Below, piece by piece: positions 15,980-25,495 of a DNA stretch of 64,000 bases. Origin of the DNA: Pseudomonas capsici (GTDB taxonomy: Bacteria > Pseudomonadota > Gammaproteobacteria > Pseudomonadales > Pseudomonadaceae). The position numbers and the translations under genes were made by a program. The stretch spans positions 43,734 to 107,733 of the forward strand of contig NZ_JAFGZD010000018.1 in assembly GCF_017165765.1 (NCBI RefSeq), read 5' to 3'. The notes under the pieces were generated by a model, which had not been told where the DNA came from, did not search any database, and saw only the letters and a list, made by a program, of their open reading frames with translations. Every line of letters starts with the position of its first letter. Within the stretch, counting starts at the first letter, position 1.

Positions 15980-18022
15980 ATGAGTAAGACTGGCAGGTCA
16001 CTGGAAGGCGCACAGAGCCGGGCGCAGATCATTCTGTTGTTCGTTGCGCTCATCGTTTTCATCATTTTGTTGTTCGCCAACTTCACTTATCTCAATACCC
16101 AGTCGAACTACGACAAGCAGTACATCGGTCATGCCGGTGAGTTGCGGGTCTTGTCCCAGCGCATTGCCAAGAACGCCACCGAAGCTGCGGCCGGCAAGGC
16201 CCAGGCGTTCAAGTTGCTGACCGATGCACGCAACGATTTCGACCTGCGCTGGGGATATCTCAAGAAGGGCGATCCGGCCACCGGCCTGCCCGCTGCGCCT
16301 TCGGCCGTTCGTGATGAGTTGCGAGCCGTGCAGACCGATTGGGAAGTCCTGCGCAAGAGTGCCGATGTGATTCTGGCCAGCGAGCAGACGGTGCTGTCTC
16401 TGCATCAGGTGGCTGCAACCCTGTCCGAAACCATTCCGCAATTGCAGGTCGAGTACGAAAAGGTCGTTGAAATCCTGCTCAAGAGCCATGCTCCGGCCAG
16501 CCAGGTCGTGCTGGCGCAGCGTCAGGCCCTGTTGGCGGAAAGAATCCTCGGTGCGGTGAATATCGTGCTGTCCGGTGACGAAACCGCCGTGCAGGCCGCC
16601 GATGCCTTTGGCCGTGATGCCAGTCAGTTCGGGCGAGTGCTCAATGGCATGCTCGAAGGCAATTCGAGCATGCGTATCGCCCAGGTCGAGGACCGCGATG
16701 CCCGGGCGCGTCTGGGAGAAATCGCCGAGCTGTTCGAGTTTGTGTCCGGTTCGGTCGACGAAATCCTCGAAACGTCTTCCGAGCTTTTCCAGGTGCGCGA
16801 GGCGTCCGGCAATATCTTCAATACGTCGCAGACCCTGCTGGAAGAAGCCTCGGCGTTGGCCAACGGCCTGGAAAGTCTTGCCACCACCCGCTCGGCCAAC
16901 TCCATCGGCGAATATGTGCTGGGTCTGCTGGCGCTGATGTCCATCATCCTGATCGGTCTGGTGATGGTGCGCGAAACCAATCGTCAGTTGCGCGAAACTG
17001 CCCAGAAAAACGAGCGCAACCAGAACGCGATCATGCGGCTGCTGGATGAAATCGAGAACCTGGCCGACGGCGACCTGACCGTGACCGCGTCAGTGACCGA
17101 GGATTTCACCGGTGCGATTGCCGACTCCATCAATTACTCCATCGATCAACTGCGCGAACTGGTGGTCACCATCAACCTCACCGCCGAGCAGGTCGCTGCA
17201 GCGGTGCAGGACACCCAGGCCACTGCCGCGCAACTGGCGGCGGCCTCCGAGCATCAGGCGTTGCAGATCAGCGCAGCTTCGGCAGCAATCACCGATATCG
17301 CGGTTTCCATCGATCAGGTTTCTGCCAACGCCTCGGAATCCTCTGCGGTGGCAGAGCGCTCGGTCACCATCGCCAACAAGGGTAACGAGGTGGTGCATAA
17401 CACCATCCATGGCATGGATAACATTCGCGAGCAGATTCAGGACACCTCCAAGCGCATCAAGCGTCTGGGCGAGTCTTCTCAGGAGATTGGCGATATTGTC
17501 AGCCTGATCGATGACATTGCCGATCAGACCAATATCCTGGCGCTCAATGCTGCCATCCAGGCGTCCATGGCGGGTGATGCCGGGCGCGGCTTTGCGGTGG
17601 TCGCCGACGAAGTACAGCGTCTGGCCGAGCGTTCGTCGTCCGCCACCAAGCAGATCGAGACGCTGGTACGGGCGATTCAGAATGACACCAACGAAGCAGT
17701 CATTTCCATGGAGCAGACCACCAGTGAGGTGGTACGCGGCGCACGTCTGGCGCAGGACGCCGGCGTGGCGCTGGAGGAGATCGAGGGTGTTTCCAGAGTG
17801 CTTGCCGAACTGATCGAAAGTATCACCGATGCGGCTCGCCAGCAGGCCTCCTCGGCCGGGCAGATATCACAGACCATGACCGTGATCCAGCAAACCACCA
17901 CACAAACGACTTCCGGTACTGCCGCGACTGCAGAGAGCATCGGCAACCTGGCGAAAATGGCCAGTGAAATGCGCCGCTCGGTGTCGGGGTTCACCTTGCC
18001 GCCATCCAGAGAAATCGGATGA
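15980..18022 (+). CDS. pilJ: Methyl-accepting chemotaxis protein PilJ
   Basis: A 680-residue receptor. Residues 16-36 and about 312-334 are transmembrane helices that bracket a periplasmic region with two helical PilJ-type sensing modules. After a HAMP-like segment the cytoplasmic part is a long coiled coil with the signalling tip NILALNAAIQASMAGDAGRG (around residue 520). PilJ senses surface contact or pilin and controls ChpA. In P. aeruginosa pilK (methyltransferase) follows; here chpA follows directly, so no adaptation methyltransferase is encoded in the cluster. Confidence 0.95.
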   Translation: MSKTGRSLEGAQSRAQIILLFVALIVFIILLFANFTYLNTQSNYDKQYIGHAGELRVLSQRIAKNATEAAAGKAQAFKLLTDARNDFDLRWGYLKKGDPATGLPAAPSAVRDELRAVQTDWEVLRKSADVILASEQTVLSLHQVAATLSETIPQLQVEYEKVVEILLKSHAPASQVVLAQRQALLAERILGAVNIVLSGDETAVQAADAFGRDASQFGRVLNGMLEGNSSMRIAQVEDRDARARLGEIAELFEFVSGSVDEILETSSELFQVREASGNIFNTSQTLLEEASALANGLESLATTRSANSIGEYVLGLLALMSIILIGLVMVRETNRQLRETAQKNERNQNAIMRLLDEIENLADGDLTVTASVTEDFTGAIADSINYSIDQLRELVVTINLTAEQVAAAVQDTQATAAQLAAASEHQALQISAASAAITDIAVSIDQVSANASESSAVAERSVTIANKGNEVVHNTIHGMDNIREQIQDTSKRIKRLGESSQEIGDIVSLIDDIADQTNILALNAAIQASMAGDAGRGFAVVADEVQRLAERSSSATKQIETLVRAIQNDTNEAVISMEQTTSEVVRGARLAQDAGVALEEIEGVSRVLAELIESITDAARQQASSAGQISQTMTVIQQTTTQTTSGTAATAESIGNLAKMASEMRRSVSGFTLPPSREIG

Positions 18023-18066
18023 TGTCCTGCAAATGAACAGTCTTGATCGGGTAAGAGGCAGGACTC

Positions 18067-21000
18067 ATGGCTGATCGCCGCGATTATGTCGCTCTGGAAT
18101 GGCTCAAGGGCGAGATAGCCGAAACTCTCAGGCAGGCCCGTCAGGCGCTGGAAACATTCGCCAGCGAGCCGGCGAACACGGCTGCCCTGGATGAATGCCT
18201 GAATCTTGTGCATCAGGTGCATGGCAGCCTGCAGATGATCGAATTCTATGGCGCAGCCCTGCTCGCCGAGGAAATCGAGCAACTGGTTCTGGCTCTGCAA
18301 CAGCATCGGGTTACTCAGCAAGCCGAGTCCATGCAACTGCTGGATCAAGCCATGACTCAGTTGCCGGTCTATCTGGAGCGGGTCCATTCCGCCCGGCGTG
18401 ATTTGCCGCTGGTGGTTCTGCCGCTGCTCAACGACCTGCGTAGCGCCCGTGGTGAAAGCCTGCTCTCTGAAACCAGCCTGTTTGCCCCGCAACTGGTCAT
18501 CGTCCCGCCGCTCGACGCCGAGACACGGGCCCGGCGCAATACCCCGGAATTGCCCGAGTTGCTGCGCAAGCTGCGCCATACCCTGCAAGCTGCGCTGGTG
18601 GGCCTGATGCGTGAGCAGGACGTCAAGGCTCAACTGGGTTTCATGGCCAAGGTGTTCGCTCGTCTGGAGCTTTTATGTGAAGACGCGCCTCTCGGTCCGC
18701 TGTGGCGAATCGCTTCGGCGCTGGTCGAAACCATGCTCAACGGTAACTTCACCAACAGCCCGGCGTTACGCAGTCTGCTGAAAGATGCGGACAAGGAGCT
18801 CAAACGCCTGCTGGAGCAGGGCATCGACGGTATCAACCAGCCCGCGCCTGAAGAATTGCTGAAAAGTCTGTTGTTCTATATCGCCAAGTCCGACAGCCAG
18901 GCACCGAAGATGCAGGATCTCAAGGATCAATACGCCCTTGCGGAAGCCTTGCCCGGCAATGACGTGGTCAACGAGGAACGCGCCCGCATGGCCGGGCCTG
19001 ATCGCGATGCCATGCGTTCGGTGATCGTTGCGCTGTGCGAAGGGCTGGTGCGGGTCAAGGAACGACTTGATGTGTTCGTGCGCGGTGACCGTCAGCACGT
19101 CAGTGAACTCAATCCGCTGCTGCCGCCATTGCGCCAGATTGCCGATACCCTGGCGGTGCTGGGGTTTGGCCAGCCGCGCAAGGTCATCATCGATCAACTG
19201 GCGGTGGTTCAGGGGCTCGCTCAAGGGCAGCGTGAGCCCAATGATGCCGCGCTGATGGATGTGGCGGGTGCCTTGCTGTACGTGGAGTCGACACTGGCCG
19301 GAATGATCGGTCCCACCGAGCAGACCAGCCAGGAAGACAGTCGCCTGCCCACCACTGACCTGATGCAGATTCATCAACTGGTGATTCGCGAAGCGCGGAT
19401 TGTCCTGCAGCAGGCCAAGGATGTGGTGCTCGATTACATCGACGGCGAATGGGATCGCCAGCGGCTTGAGCCGCTGTGTGCCTTGCTGATCCAGGTACGT
19501 GGCGCTCTGGCGATGATTCCTCTGGCCAGGGCGGCGAGCCTGCTGGCCGCCTGCAACGAATACATCGTCGAGCACTTGCTGGTAGATGAAAACCGTCCTT
19601 CATGGACTCAACTCGATTGTCTGGCCGATACCCTGACCGGAGTCGAGTATTACCTGGAGCGCATGGGCGAGGACCACGAGGCTCCGGGTAACCAGATTCT
19701 GGACCTGGCCCAGCAAAGTCTCGCCCGGCTGGGTTATTCGCCGGCAGTAGACACTCTGGACGTACCGCTGCTGGACGAAGTCATCACCCAGGACGAATTG
19801 CTGGAGCTGGATGACCGGCAGGTGCTGGTCAGCCCGACGCAGACCATCGCTCAGGTCCTGGCCAGTCCGGTTTCCGCGGTCAACCCGCCAGCCCGTCATA
19901 TCCCCGCCAGCCTGTTGCCTCCGCCTGTGGGCGAGGAGGCTGTGGACCAGGAGTTGTGCGAAGTCTTCCTTGAAGAAACCGAGGAAGTGCTGGATGCACT
20001 GCGCGAATACCTGCCACGCTGGTTTGCGTCGCTTGGCACTCCCGGCAATGCCGATAGCGCCGCATTGACCGAAGTGCGCCGGGCGTTCCATACCCTCAAG
20101 GGCAGCGGGCGGATGGTTCGTGCCCTGGTCTTGAGTGAGCTGGCCTGGTCGGTGGAAAACCTGCTTAACCGGGTACTGGAAGGCGATGTCCTTCCGGGCC
20201 TGGAAGTGCAGCAATTGCTGACTGAAGTGCTTGCCTTGCTGCCTTCGGTAATCGAGGACTTTGCCGGTGATGCACAGCGCCAGCGCAATGATGTGGATGT
20301 GCTGGCCGCCCGCGCCCATGCCTTGGCCAACGGTCTTGAGCCTCCAAAAAGCATCCCGACTGCACGCCATGGCGCAGAAGCGCTGGACCCGCAGTTGCTG
20401 GAGATTTTCCGTCAGGAAGCCTATGGGCATCTGGGGGCGCTCAACCGCTTTCTCGATCAGGCTGCACAAAGTGATTCTCCCTCCATCACGGATGCCTTGT
20501 TGCGCTCGTTGCATACCCTCAAGGGTAGCGCGCACATGGCAGGCGTATTGCCGATTGCCGAACTGGCGAGCCCGCTGGACCAACTGGTGCGCGAGTACAA
20601 GGCCAACCTGATCGCCATCGGCGCGCCTGAACTCAAGTTGCTGCGCAATGCCGAGCCTTTGCTGCGCAAGGGCCTCGAGCAACTGGAGAGCAAGCCGCTG
20701 GCCGAGATTCCCGGGGCTGCCAGATTGATCGAGGCGGCCCATACGTTGCTCAACGAGCGGCTGACCATGGCGCTGCGTGAGTCGGACAGCGGTCTGCGCA
20801 TCAAACACAACCCCAAGCTGATTGCCACCTTCCTGGCCGAAGGCATGGACATTGTTCTGGATGCCGAGAACCTGTTGCAGCGCTGGCGTGAGCATCCCGG
20901 CGAGCGACAGGAACTGAGTGCGTTGCTCGATGAGTTGACCACCCTTGGCCATGGCGCCCATCTGGCCGACCTGCCTCAGGTCGATGAACTGTGCGAGGCC

Positions 21001-24000
21001 TTGCTGGATCTTTATGGCGCCGTGGAAGAAAGCAGTCTCGCGGTCAGTGAGCGCTTTTTCAGCGAAGCCGAAAATGCCCATGAAGCCTTGATCAACATGC
21101 TCGATCAGGTTGCTGCCGGTCAGAATGTCGACCCGCGCCCCGAATGCATTCGCGCCCTGCACGAATTGCTCGACGAGGCGCTTGACCCGTCCGCCATGGG
21201 GCTGATCAAGAGCGACGGAGTTCAGGCTCCGAGTATCACGGAATTCAATGCCGCTACCGCCCAACTGGCCAGCGAAGAGCCGGAAACCGGGCTGGCGGAC
21301 CCTGACGATGAGATCGTCGAAATCTTTCTCGAAGAAGCGGTCGATATTCTCGATAGCGCCGCGCATTCATTGCAGCGCTGGCTGGAAGATCCCGAGAGTC
21401 CGGTGCCGCTGCCGTCGTTGCAGCGCGATCTGCACACCCTCAAGGGCGGCGCACGGATGGCCGGTATCGTGCCGGTGGCCGCTTTGGGGCATGAGCTGGA
21501 AATTCTGTACGAAGGCCTGATCGACCGACGTTACAGTTATTCGCCTGAACTGGCCGGTCTGCTGCGCGCCAGTCACAACCATCTGGCGCGCATGCTGGAG
21601 CAGTTGCAGGACCATCACCGGCTGACCGATCCGGCGCCGCTGATCGAAGCCATAGGCAGTTTTCGCCAGGGCACCTTTGTTGCGACAGGCAGTGAGGCCG
21701 AGGTGGTTGACGGGCCGGTCGGGCCCAAGGCCGAGGATGCAGCGGAGCGCGACCCGGAACTGCTGGAAATCTTCCTCGAAGAAGGCTACGACCTCAGTGA
21801 AAGCTCTGGCGCAGCCCTGGCGCGCTGGCAGGCCGACCCGCAGAATCTGCTGGAAGTGGAAAACCTGTTGCGCGATCTGCACACCTTGAAAGGTGGTGCG
21901 CGCATGGTCGAGATTGTCCCCATCGGTGATCTGGCCCACGAACTTGAATCCCTTTACGAAGGGCTTTCACGGGGTGACCTGCAGCCAGGCCCGTTGATGA
22001 TCAGCCTGCTGCAAAGCGGCCATGACCTGCTGGTCGACATGCTCGACGCCGTGCGTGCGGACAAGCCTTTGCCCAGCGCTGCCTTGTTGATCGAGAACAT
22101 CCAGAAACTGGCCAGCCTCGAGCCTGTGGTTCAAACGCCGATTATCGAGGCCCCGGAGCCCGTGCCCGCAACGCCTGGCAATACCGAACCGGAAGCCGAG
22201 CGCAGTGGCCCGGAAATGGTCAAGGTGGGTGCCGAACAACTGGAGACACTGGTCAATCTGGCCGGTGAAACCTCGATTTTCCGGGGGCGTATCGAGCAGC
22301 AGATCATCGATACGCAAATCACCCTGGCCGAGATGGAAACCACCATCGAACGCATGCGCGATCAGTTACGACGTCTGGACATGGAAACCCAGGGCCGGAT
22401 TCTCAGCCGTGATCAGGTACATGCCGAGCGCCTGGGTTATGAAGAGTTCGACCCGCTGGAAATGGACCGGCATTCGCAGCTTCAGCAACTGTCGCGGGCC
22501 TTGTTCGAGTCTGCCTCCGACCTGCTGGATCTCAAGGAAACCCTGGGCAGTCGTGCCCGGGATGCGAAAACCCTGTTGCAGCAGCAGGCCAAGGTCAACA
22601 CGCAATTGCAGGAAGGCCTGATGCGGACCCGCATGGTGCCTTTCGAGCGGCTTGTTCCGCGCTTGCGCCGGGTGGTGCGTCAGGTTGCTTCGCAACTGCA
22701 CAAGAAAGTCGGGTTCGACGTGGGCAATGCCGATGGCGAAGTGGATCGCACGATTCTGGAACGTATGGTCGCGCCGCTGGAGCACATGCTGCGCAATGCG
22801 GTGGATCACGGTCTGGAAAGCACGGAAAGACGTCTCGCTGCCGGCAAGCCGGAGCAGGGCCATATCCAGCTGAACCTGATGCATGAAGGCAGCGATATCG
22901 TCATTGAGCTGAGCGATGACGGTTCCGGCGTCGATATCGCTGCCGTGCGCCGCAAGGCCATCAAGCGCGGCATGATTCAGGAAGATGCGCAGCTTTCCGA
23001 TGACGAAGTCCTGCCCTTCATTCTTCAGGCCGGGTTTTCCACGACCGAAATCATCACTCAGATTTCCGGGCGTGGTGTCGGAATGGATGTGGTGCATGCC
23101 GAGGTCAAGCAACTGGGCGGCTCGATCGTCATCGACTCGGTGCCGGGGCAGGGCACGCGCTTCCGGATTCGTCTGCCTTTCTCGGTGTCGGTGAACCGTG
23201 CCCTGATGGTGCAGTGCGCCGAAGAGCAGTATGCGGTGCCGCTCAACACCGTCGACGGTATCGTGCAGGTCATGTCCACCGACCTGGAAGCCTGTTACCA
23301 GAGCAGCCCGCCACGCTATCACTACGGCGGACGCAGTTATGAACTGCGTTATCTGGGGGAACTGCTCAATATCGGCAAGCCCGGGTTTGCCGGTCAGTTG
23401 CAGTCTGTACCGGTGTTGCTGGTGCATTTGCAGGAGCAGTGGCTGGCGGTCCAGGTCGATGCGCTGGCGGGGTCCCGGGAAATCGTGGTCAAGAACCTGG
23501 GGCCGCAATTCTCAAGGGTTCAGGGGATTTCCGGCGCGACCATTCTGGGGGATGGCCGGGTGATCTTCATTCTCGACCTGCTGGCACAGATCCGCGCCTT
23601 GCAAGGCCGCTCACCGATGCAGCAGGCACAAGGAGTGGCTGTGCCGGTCTTCAGCGAAATCGAACACACCCGGCCTCTGCTGGTCATGGTGGTGGACGAT
23701 TCGGTGACCGTACGCAAAGTCACCAGCCGTTTGCTGGAGCGCCATGGCATGCATGTGCTGACTGCCAAGGACGGTATCGACGCCATGAGTCTGCTGCAGG
23801 AGCACACGCCGGACGTGATGCTGCTGGATATCGAAATGCCGCGCATGGACGGCTTCGAGGTCGCCAGTCAGATTCGTCAGGATCAACGGCTCAAGGATCT
23901 GCCCATCATCATGATCACTTCCCGCTCCGGCCAGAAACACCGCGACCGGGCCATGGCTATCGGGGTCAATGACTACCTGAGCAAGCCTTATCAAGAGTCG

Positions 24001-24045
24001 GTACTGCTGCAGAGCATTGCCCATTGGAGCCAGGTCAATGCCTGA
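18067..24045 (+). CDS. chpA: ChpA, multi-phosphotransfer chemosensory histidine kinase
   Basis: A 1992-residue CheA-like kinase. Phosphotransfer-like modules are visible around H49 (HQVHGS), residue 475 (IQVRGA, no His), H675 and H816 (HTLKGS), T958 (TTLGHGA, Thr in place of His), H1123 and H1272 (HTLKGGAR). They are followed by a dimerisation region, an HATPase with the N box near residue 1573 (HMLRNAVDHGLES), a CheW-like domain (about 1715-1860) and a C-terminal receiver with D1921 (MLLDIEMPRMDGF). P. aeruginosa ChpA is about 2470 residues with eight such modules, so this is a shorter version. It should phosphorylate PilG and PilH. Confidence 0.95.
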   Translation: MADRRDYVALEWLKGEIAETLRQARQALETFASEPANTAALDECLNLVHQVHGSLQMIEFYGAALLAEEIEQLVLALQQHRVTQQAESMQLLDQAMTQLPVYLERVHSARRDLPLVVLPLLNDLRSARGESLLSETSLFAPQLVIVPPLDAETRARRNTPELPELLRKLRHTLQAALVGLMREQDVKAQLGFMAKVFARLELLCEDAPLGPLWRIASALVETMLNGNFTNSPALRSLLKDADKELKRLLEQGIDGINQPAPEELLKSLLFYIAKSDSQAPKMQDLKDQYALAEALPGNDVVNEERARMAGPDRDAMRSVIVALCEGLVRVKERLDVFVRGDRQHVSELNPLLPPLRQIADTLAVLGFGQPRKVIIDQLAVVQGLAQGQREPNDAALMDVAGALLYVESTLAGMIGPTEQTSQEDSRLPTTDLMQIHQLVIREARIVLQQAKDVVLDYIDGEWDRQRLEPLCALLIQVRGALAMIPLARAASLLAACNEYIVEHLLVDENRPSWTQLDCLADTLTGVEYYLERMGEDHEAPGNQILDLAQQSLARLGYSPAVDTLDVPLLDEVITQDELLELDDRQVLVSPTQTIAQVLASPVSAVNPPARHIPASLLPPPVGEEAVDQELCEVFLEETEEVLDALREYLPRWFASLGTPGNADSAALTEVRRAFHTLKGSGRMVRALVLSELAWSVENLLNRVLEGDVLPGLEVQQLLTEVLALLPSVIEDFAGDAQRQRNDVDVLAARAHALANGLEPPKSIPTARHGAEALDPQLLEIFRQEAYGHLGALNRFLDQAAQSDSPSITDALLRSLHTLKGSAHMAGVLPIAELASPLDQLVREYKANLIAIGAPELKLLRNAEPLLRKGLEQLESKPLAEIPGAARLIEAAHTLLNERLTMALRESDSGLRIKHNPKLIATFLAEGMDIVLDAENLLQRWREHPGERQELSALLDELTTLGHGAHLADLPQVDELCEALLDLYGAVEESSLAVSERFFSEAENAHEALINMLDQVAAGQNVDPRPECIRALHELLDEALDPSAMGLIKSDGVQAPSITEFNAATAQLASEEPETGLADPDDEIVEIFLEEAVDILDSAAHSLQRWLEDPESPVPLPSLQRDLHTLKGGARMAGIVPVAALGHELEILYEGLIDRRYSYSPELAGLLRASHNHLARMLEQLQDHHRLTDPAPLIEAIGSFRQGTFVATGSEAEVVDGPVGPKAEDAAERDPELLEIFLEEGYDLSESSGAALARWQADPQNLLEVENLLRDLHTLKGGARMVEIVPIGDLAHELESLYEGLSRGDLQPGPLMISLLQSGHDLLVDMLDAVRADKPLPSAALLIENIQKLASLEPVVQTPIIEAPEPVPATPGNTEPEAERSGPEMVKVGAEQLETLVNLAGETSIFRGRIEQQIIDTQITLAEMETTIERMRDQLRRLDMETQGRILSRDQVHAERLGYEEFDPLEMDRHSQLQQLSRALFESASDLLDLKETLGSRARDAKTLLQQQAKVNTQLQEGLMRTRMVPFERLVPRLRRVVRQVASQLHKKVGFDVGNADGEVDRTILERMVAPLEHMLRNAVDHGLESTERRLAAGKPEQGHIQLNLMHEGSDIVIELSDDGSGVDIAAVRRKAIKRGMIQEDAQLSDDEVLPFILQAGFSTTEIITQISGRGVGMDVVHAEVKQLGGSIVIDSVPGQGTRFRIRLPFSVSVNRALMVQCAEEQYAVPLNTVDGIVQVMSTDLEACYQSSPPRYHYGGRSYELRYLGELLNIGKPGFAGQLQSVPVLLVHLQEQWLAVQVDALAGSREIVVKNLGPQFSRVQGISGATILGDGRVIFILDLLAQIRALQGRSPMQQAQGVAVPVFSEIEHTRPLLVMVVDDSVTVRKVTSRLLERHGMHVLTAKDGIDAMSLLQEHTPDVMLLDIEMPRMDGFEVASQIRQDQRLKDLPIIMITSRSGQKHRDRAMAIGVNDYLSKPYQESVLLQSIAHWSQVNA

Positions 24046-24508
24046 AAGAACCTTCCAGAGCAGCCGTCTCACCACGCTGACCGGGCTGGTCCTGCCATTG
24101 AGCGACCGTTCCCTGTTGCTGCCCAATGTCGCGGTGGCGGAACTGATCGATTATCAGGACTGCACCGCCGAACCTGACGCGCCCGAGTGGTATCTGGGCC
24201 CGATCAGCTGGCGTGACCTGAAACTGCCCCTGATCAGCTTCGAAGCGGCTTGCGGCGGTCGTCCCCGCGTGGGAGGTCGTGCGCGTATCGTCGTTCTCAA
24301 CGCCTTGGGTGGCCGCAATGAAGTCCGGTTCATTGCCCTGCTGACCCAGGGCATCCCGCGCTCATTCAAGGTCGACAGTCAGTTGAGTTACGTGGACGTG
24401 CCCCTGGCCGAACTGGAACTGGCCGCGGTGCAGGCAGGCGAAAATGTGGCACGCATCCCGGACCTGGTGGCGCTGGAACAATGGGTAGTGGACGCCGGGC
24501 TGGTTTGA
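24038..24508 (+). CDS. chpC: CheW-like protein ChpC
   Basis: A 156-residue CheW-domain protein (VLPLSDRSLLLPNVAVAELIDY start region). It begins inside the end of chpA (ATG at 24038, eight-base overlap), which implies translational coupling. In P. aeruginosa chpB (methylesterase) lies between chpA and chpC; it is absent here. ChpC is thought to connect additional receptors to ChpA. The stop codon is followed directly by a hairpin. Confidence 0.9.
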   Translation: MPERTFQSSRLTTLTGLVLPLSDRSLLLPNVAVAELIDYQDCTAEPDAPEWYLGPISWRDLKLPLISFEAACGGRPRVGGRARIVVLNALGGRNEVRFIALLTQGIPRSFKVDSQLSYVDVPLAELELAAVQAGENVARIPDLVALEQWVVDAGLV

Positions 24509-24528
24509 GAAGCGGTTAGCCGCTTCTC
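24507..24528 (+). terminator. Hairpin after chpC
   Basis: GAGAAGCGG (24507-24515) pairs perfectly with CCGCTTCTC (24520-24528) around TTAG. It starts within the chpC stop codon. There is no strong U-run, so it may be a weak terminator or an mRNA-stabilising stem at the end of the pil-chp operon. Confidence 0.55.
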
Positions 24529-24584
24529 GGCACCTTGCTCGCGACAGCTCCATTACTGGCAACAAAATACACAGCGGCAGGAAC

Positions 24585-24601
24585 GAATTCATTCGCGAAA
24601 A
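24585..24601. repeat. REP-like half element
   Basis: GAATTCATTCGCGAAAA matches the common Pseudomonas REP flank seen elsewhere in this window (52388-52425, 13289-13343). No partner arm is evident nearby. Confidence 0.4.
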
Positions 24602-24657
24602 ACTGTCCTGTTTTCCTGAGTCGAACAAACCGCCGCGCAAAGATACTGGCAACTGGC

Positions 24658-24685
24658 TTGACGCTAATCGTTGCTGCCGTAGACT
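24658..24685 (+). promoter_or_regulatory. Candidate sigma-70 promoter of the HlyD/M50 locus
   Basis: TTGACG at 24658-24663 is separated by 16 bases from TAGACT at 24680-24685. It lies 28 bases before the start of the first adaptor gene, which has AAGGAG at 24699-24704. It is the best-looking promoter between chpC and the adaptor gene. It is read by eye only. Confidence 0.4.
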
Positions 24686-24712
24686 GAACTCGTCCGACAA
24701 GGAGTCTGCGGT

Positions 24713-25495
24713 ATGCGGTGTTTGCACGGTTTGTTTTTCGGGTTGTTCGGTGTGGTGTGTGTGGCTCAGGCGCAAACCCCGACCGAGGTCGATCCGTTGT
24801 TGGATAATGCGGCGACTGGCGCTCAGTCAGCGGCTTCCAGCGAGGCGCGGGGTGTCTTGCGAGCTCAGGATCAGGCTGTGCTGGCCAGTGAACTGGCCGG
24901 GCGGGTCGTCGATCTGCCATTGCGTGAAGGGGAAACCTTCAACAAGGGCGATATCCTGGCGCGTTTCGATTGCTCGGCCTATCAGGCCCAGCTCAATGCT
25001 TCCCAGGCTGCCAGTCGCGGTGCCAGCGAAGAGCTGGCCCACAACCGACAACTGGCCGCGCTCAACTCGGTGGGGCGTTTCGAAGTCGCACGTGCAGAAG
25101 CCCGGGTCGCCGAAACCCAGGCGCAATCCAGTGTCTTTCAGGTTCAGGTCAAGCGTTGCAGCGTAATTGCCCCGTATGACGGGCAGGTCGTGGAGCGCAA
25201 GGTCCAGCGTTATGAAAGCGTTTCCCCCGGCACGCCGCTGCTGGAAATCGTCGATAACCGTACTCTGGAAATTCATCTTCTGGTGCCCTCCCGCTGGATG
25301 GGCAAGCTCAAGGCCGGGCAGACATTCAGCTTCGTGCCTGACGAAACCGGCAAGCCACTGACCGCCACCATCAAGCGTTTTGGTGCGCGGATCGATGAAG
25401 GCAGCCAGACCCTGCTGCTGGTGGCCGGTCTGCCCAAATCCGAAGGTCTGCTGGCGGGCATGAGCGGAACCGCACGTTTCCCGGAGCTTAAGTGA
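24713..25495 (+). CDS. Periplasmic adaptor (HlyD/RND membrane fusion protein family)
   Basis: A 260-residue exported protein with a signal peptide (cleavage near residue 20, VAQAQT). It has a biotinyl-lipoyl-like half motif (LASELAGRVVDLPLREGETFNKGDILARFD), a short helical hairpin (about 80-140), the returning lipoyl half (SVIAPYDGQVVERKV) and a beta-barrel. It is shorter than most RND adaptors and has no inner-membrane pump beside it. It is the first gene of a three-gene operon with another adaptor and an M50-HlyD fusion. It probably bridges an inner-membrane exporter to the TolC-like protein encoded at 38435-39955. Confidence 0.85.
   Translation: MRCLHGLFFGLFGVVCVAQAQTPTEVDPLLDNAATGAQSAASSEARGVLRAQDQAVLASELAGRVVDLPLREGETFNKGDILARFDCSAYQAQLNASQAASRGASEELAHNRQLAALNSVGRFEVARAEARVAETQAQSSVFQVQVKRCSVIAPYDGQVVERKVQRYESVSPGTPLLEIVDNRTLEIHLLVPSRWMGKLKAGQTFSFVPDETGKPLTATIKRFGARIDEGSQTLLLVAGLPKSEGLLAGMSGTARFPELK

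Noticed and set aside
19600..21366. 588-codon open frame opposite chpA
   Set aside because: Lies wholly within the phosphotransfer modules of chpA on the other strand and has no homology-like motif.
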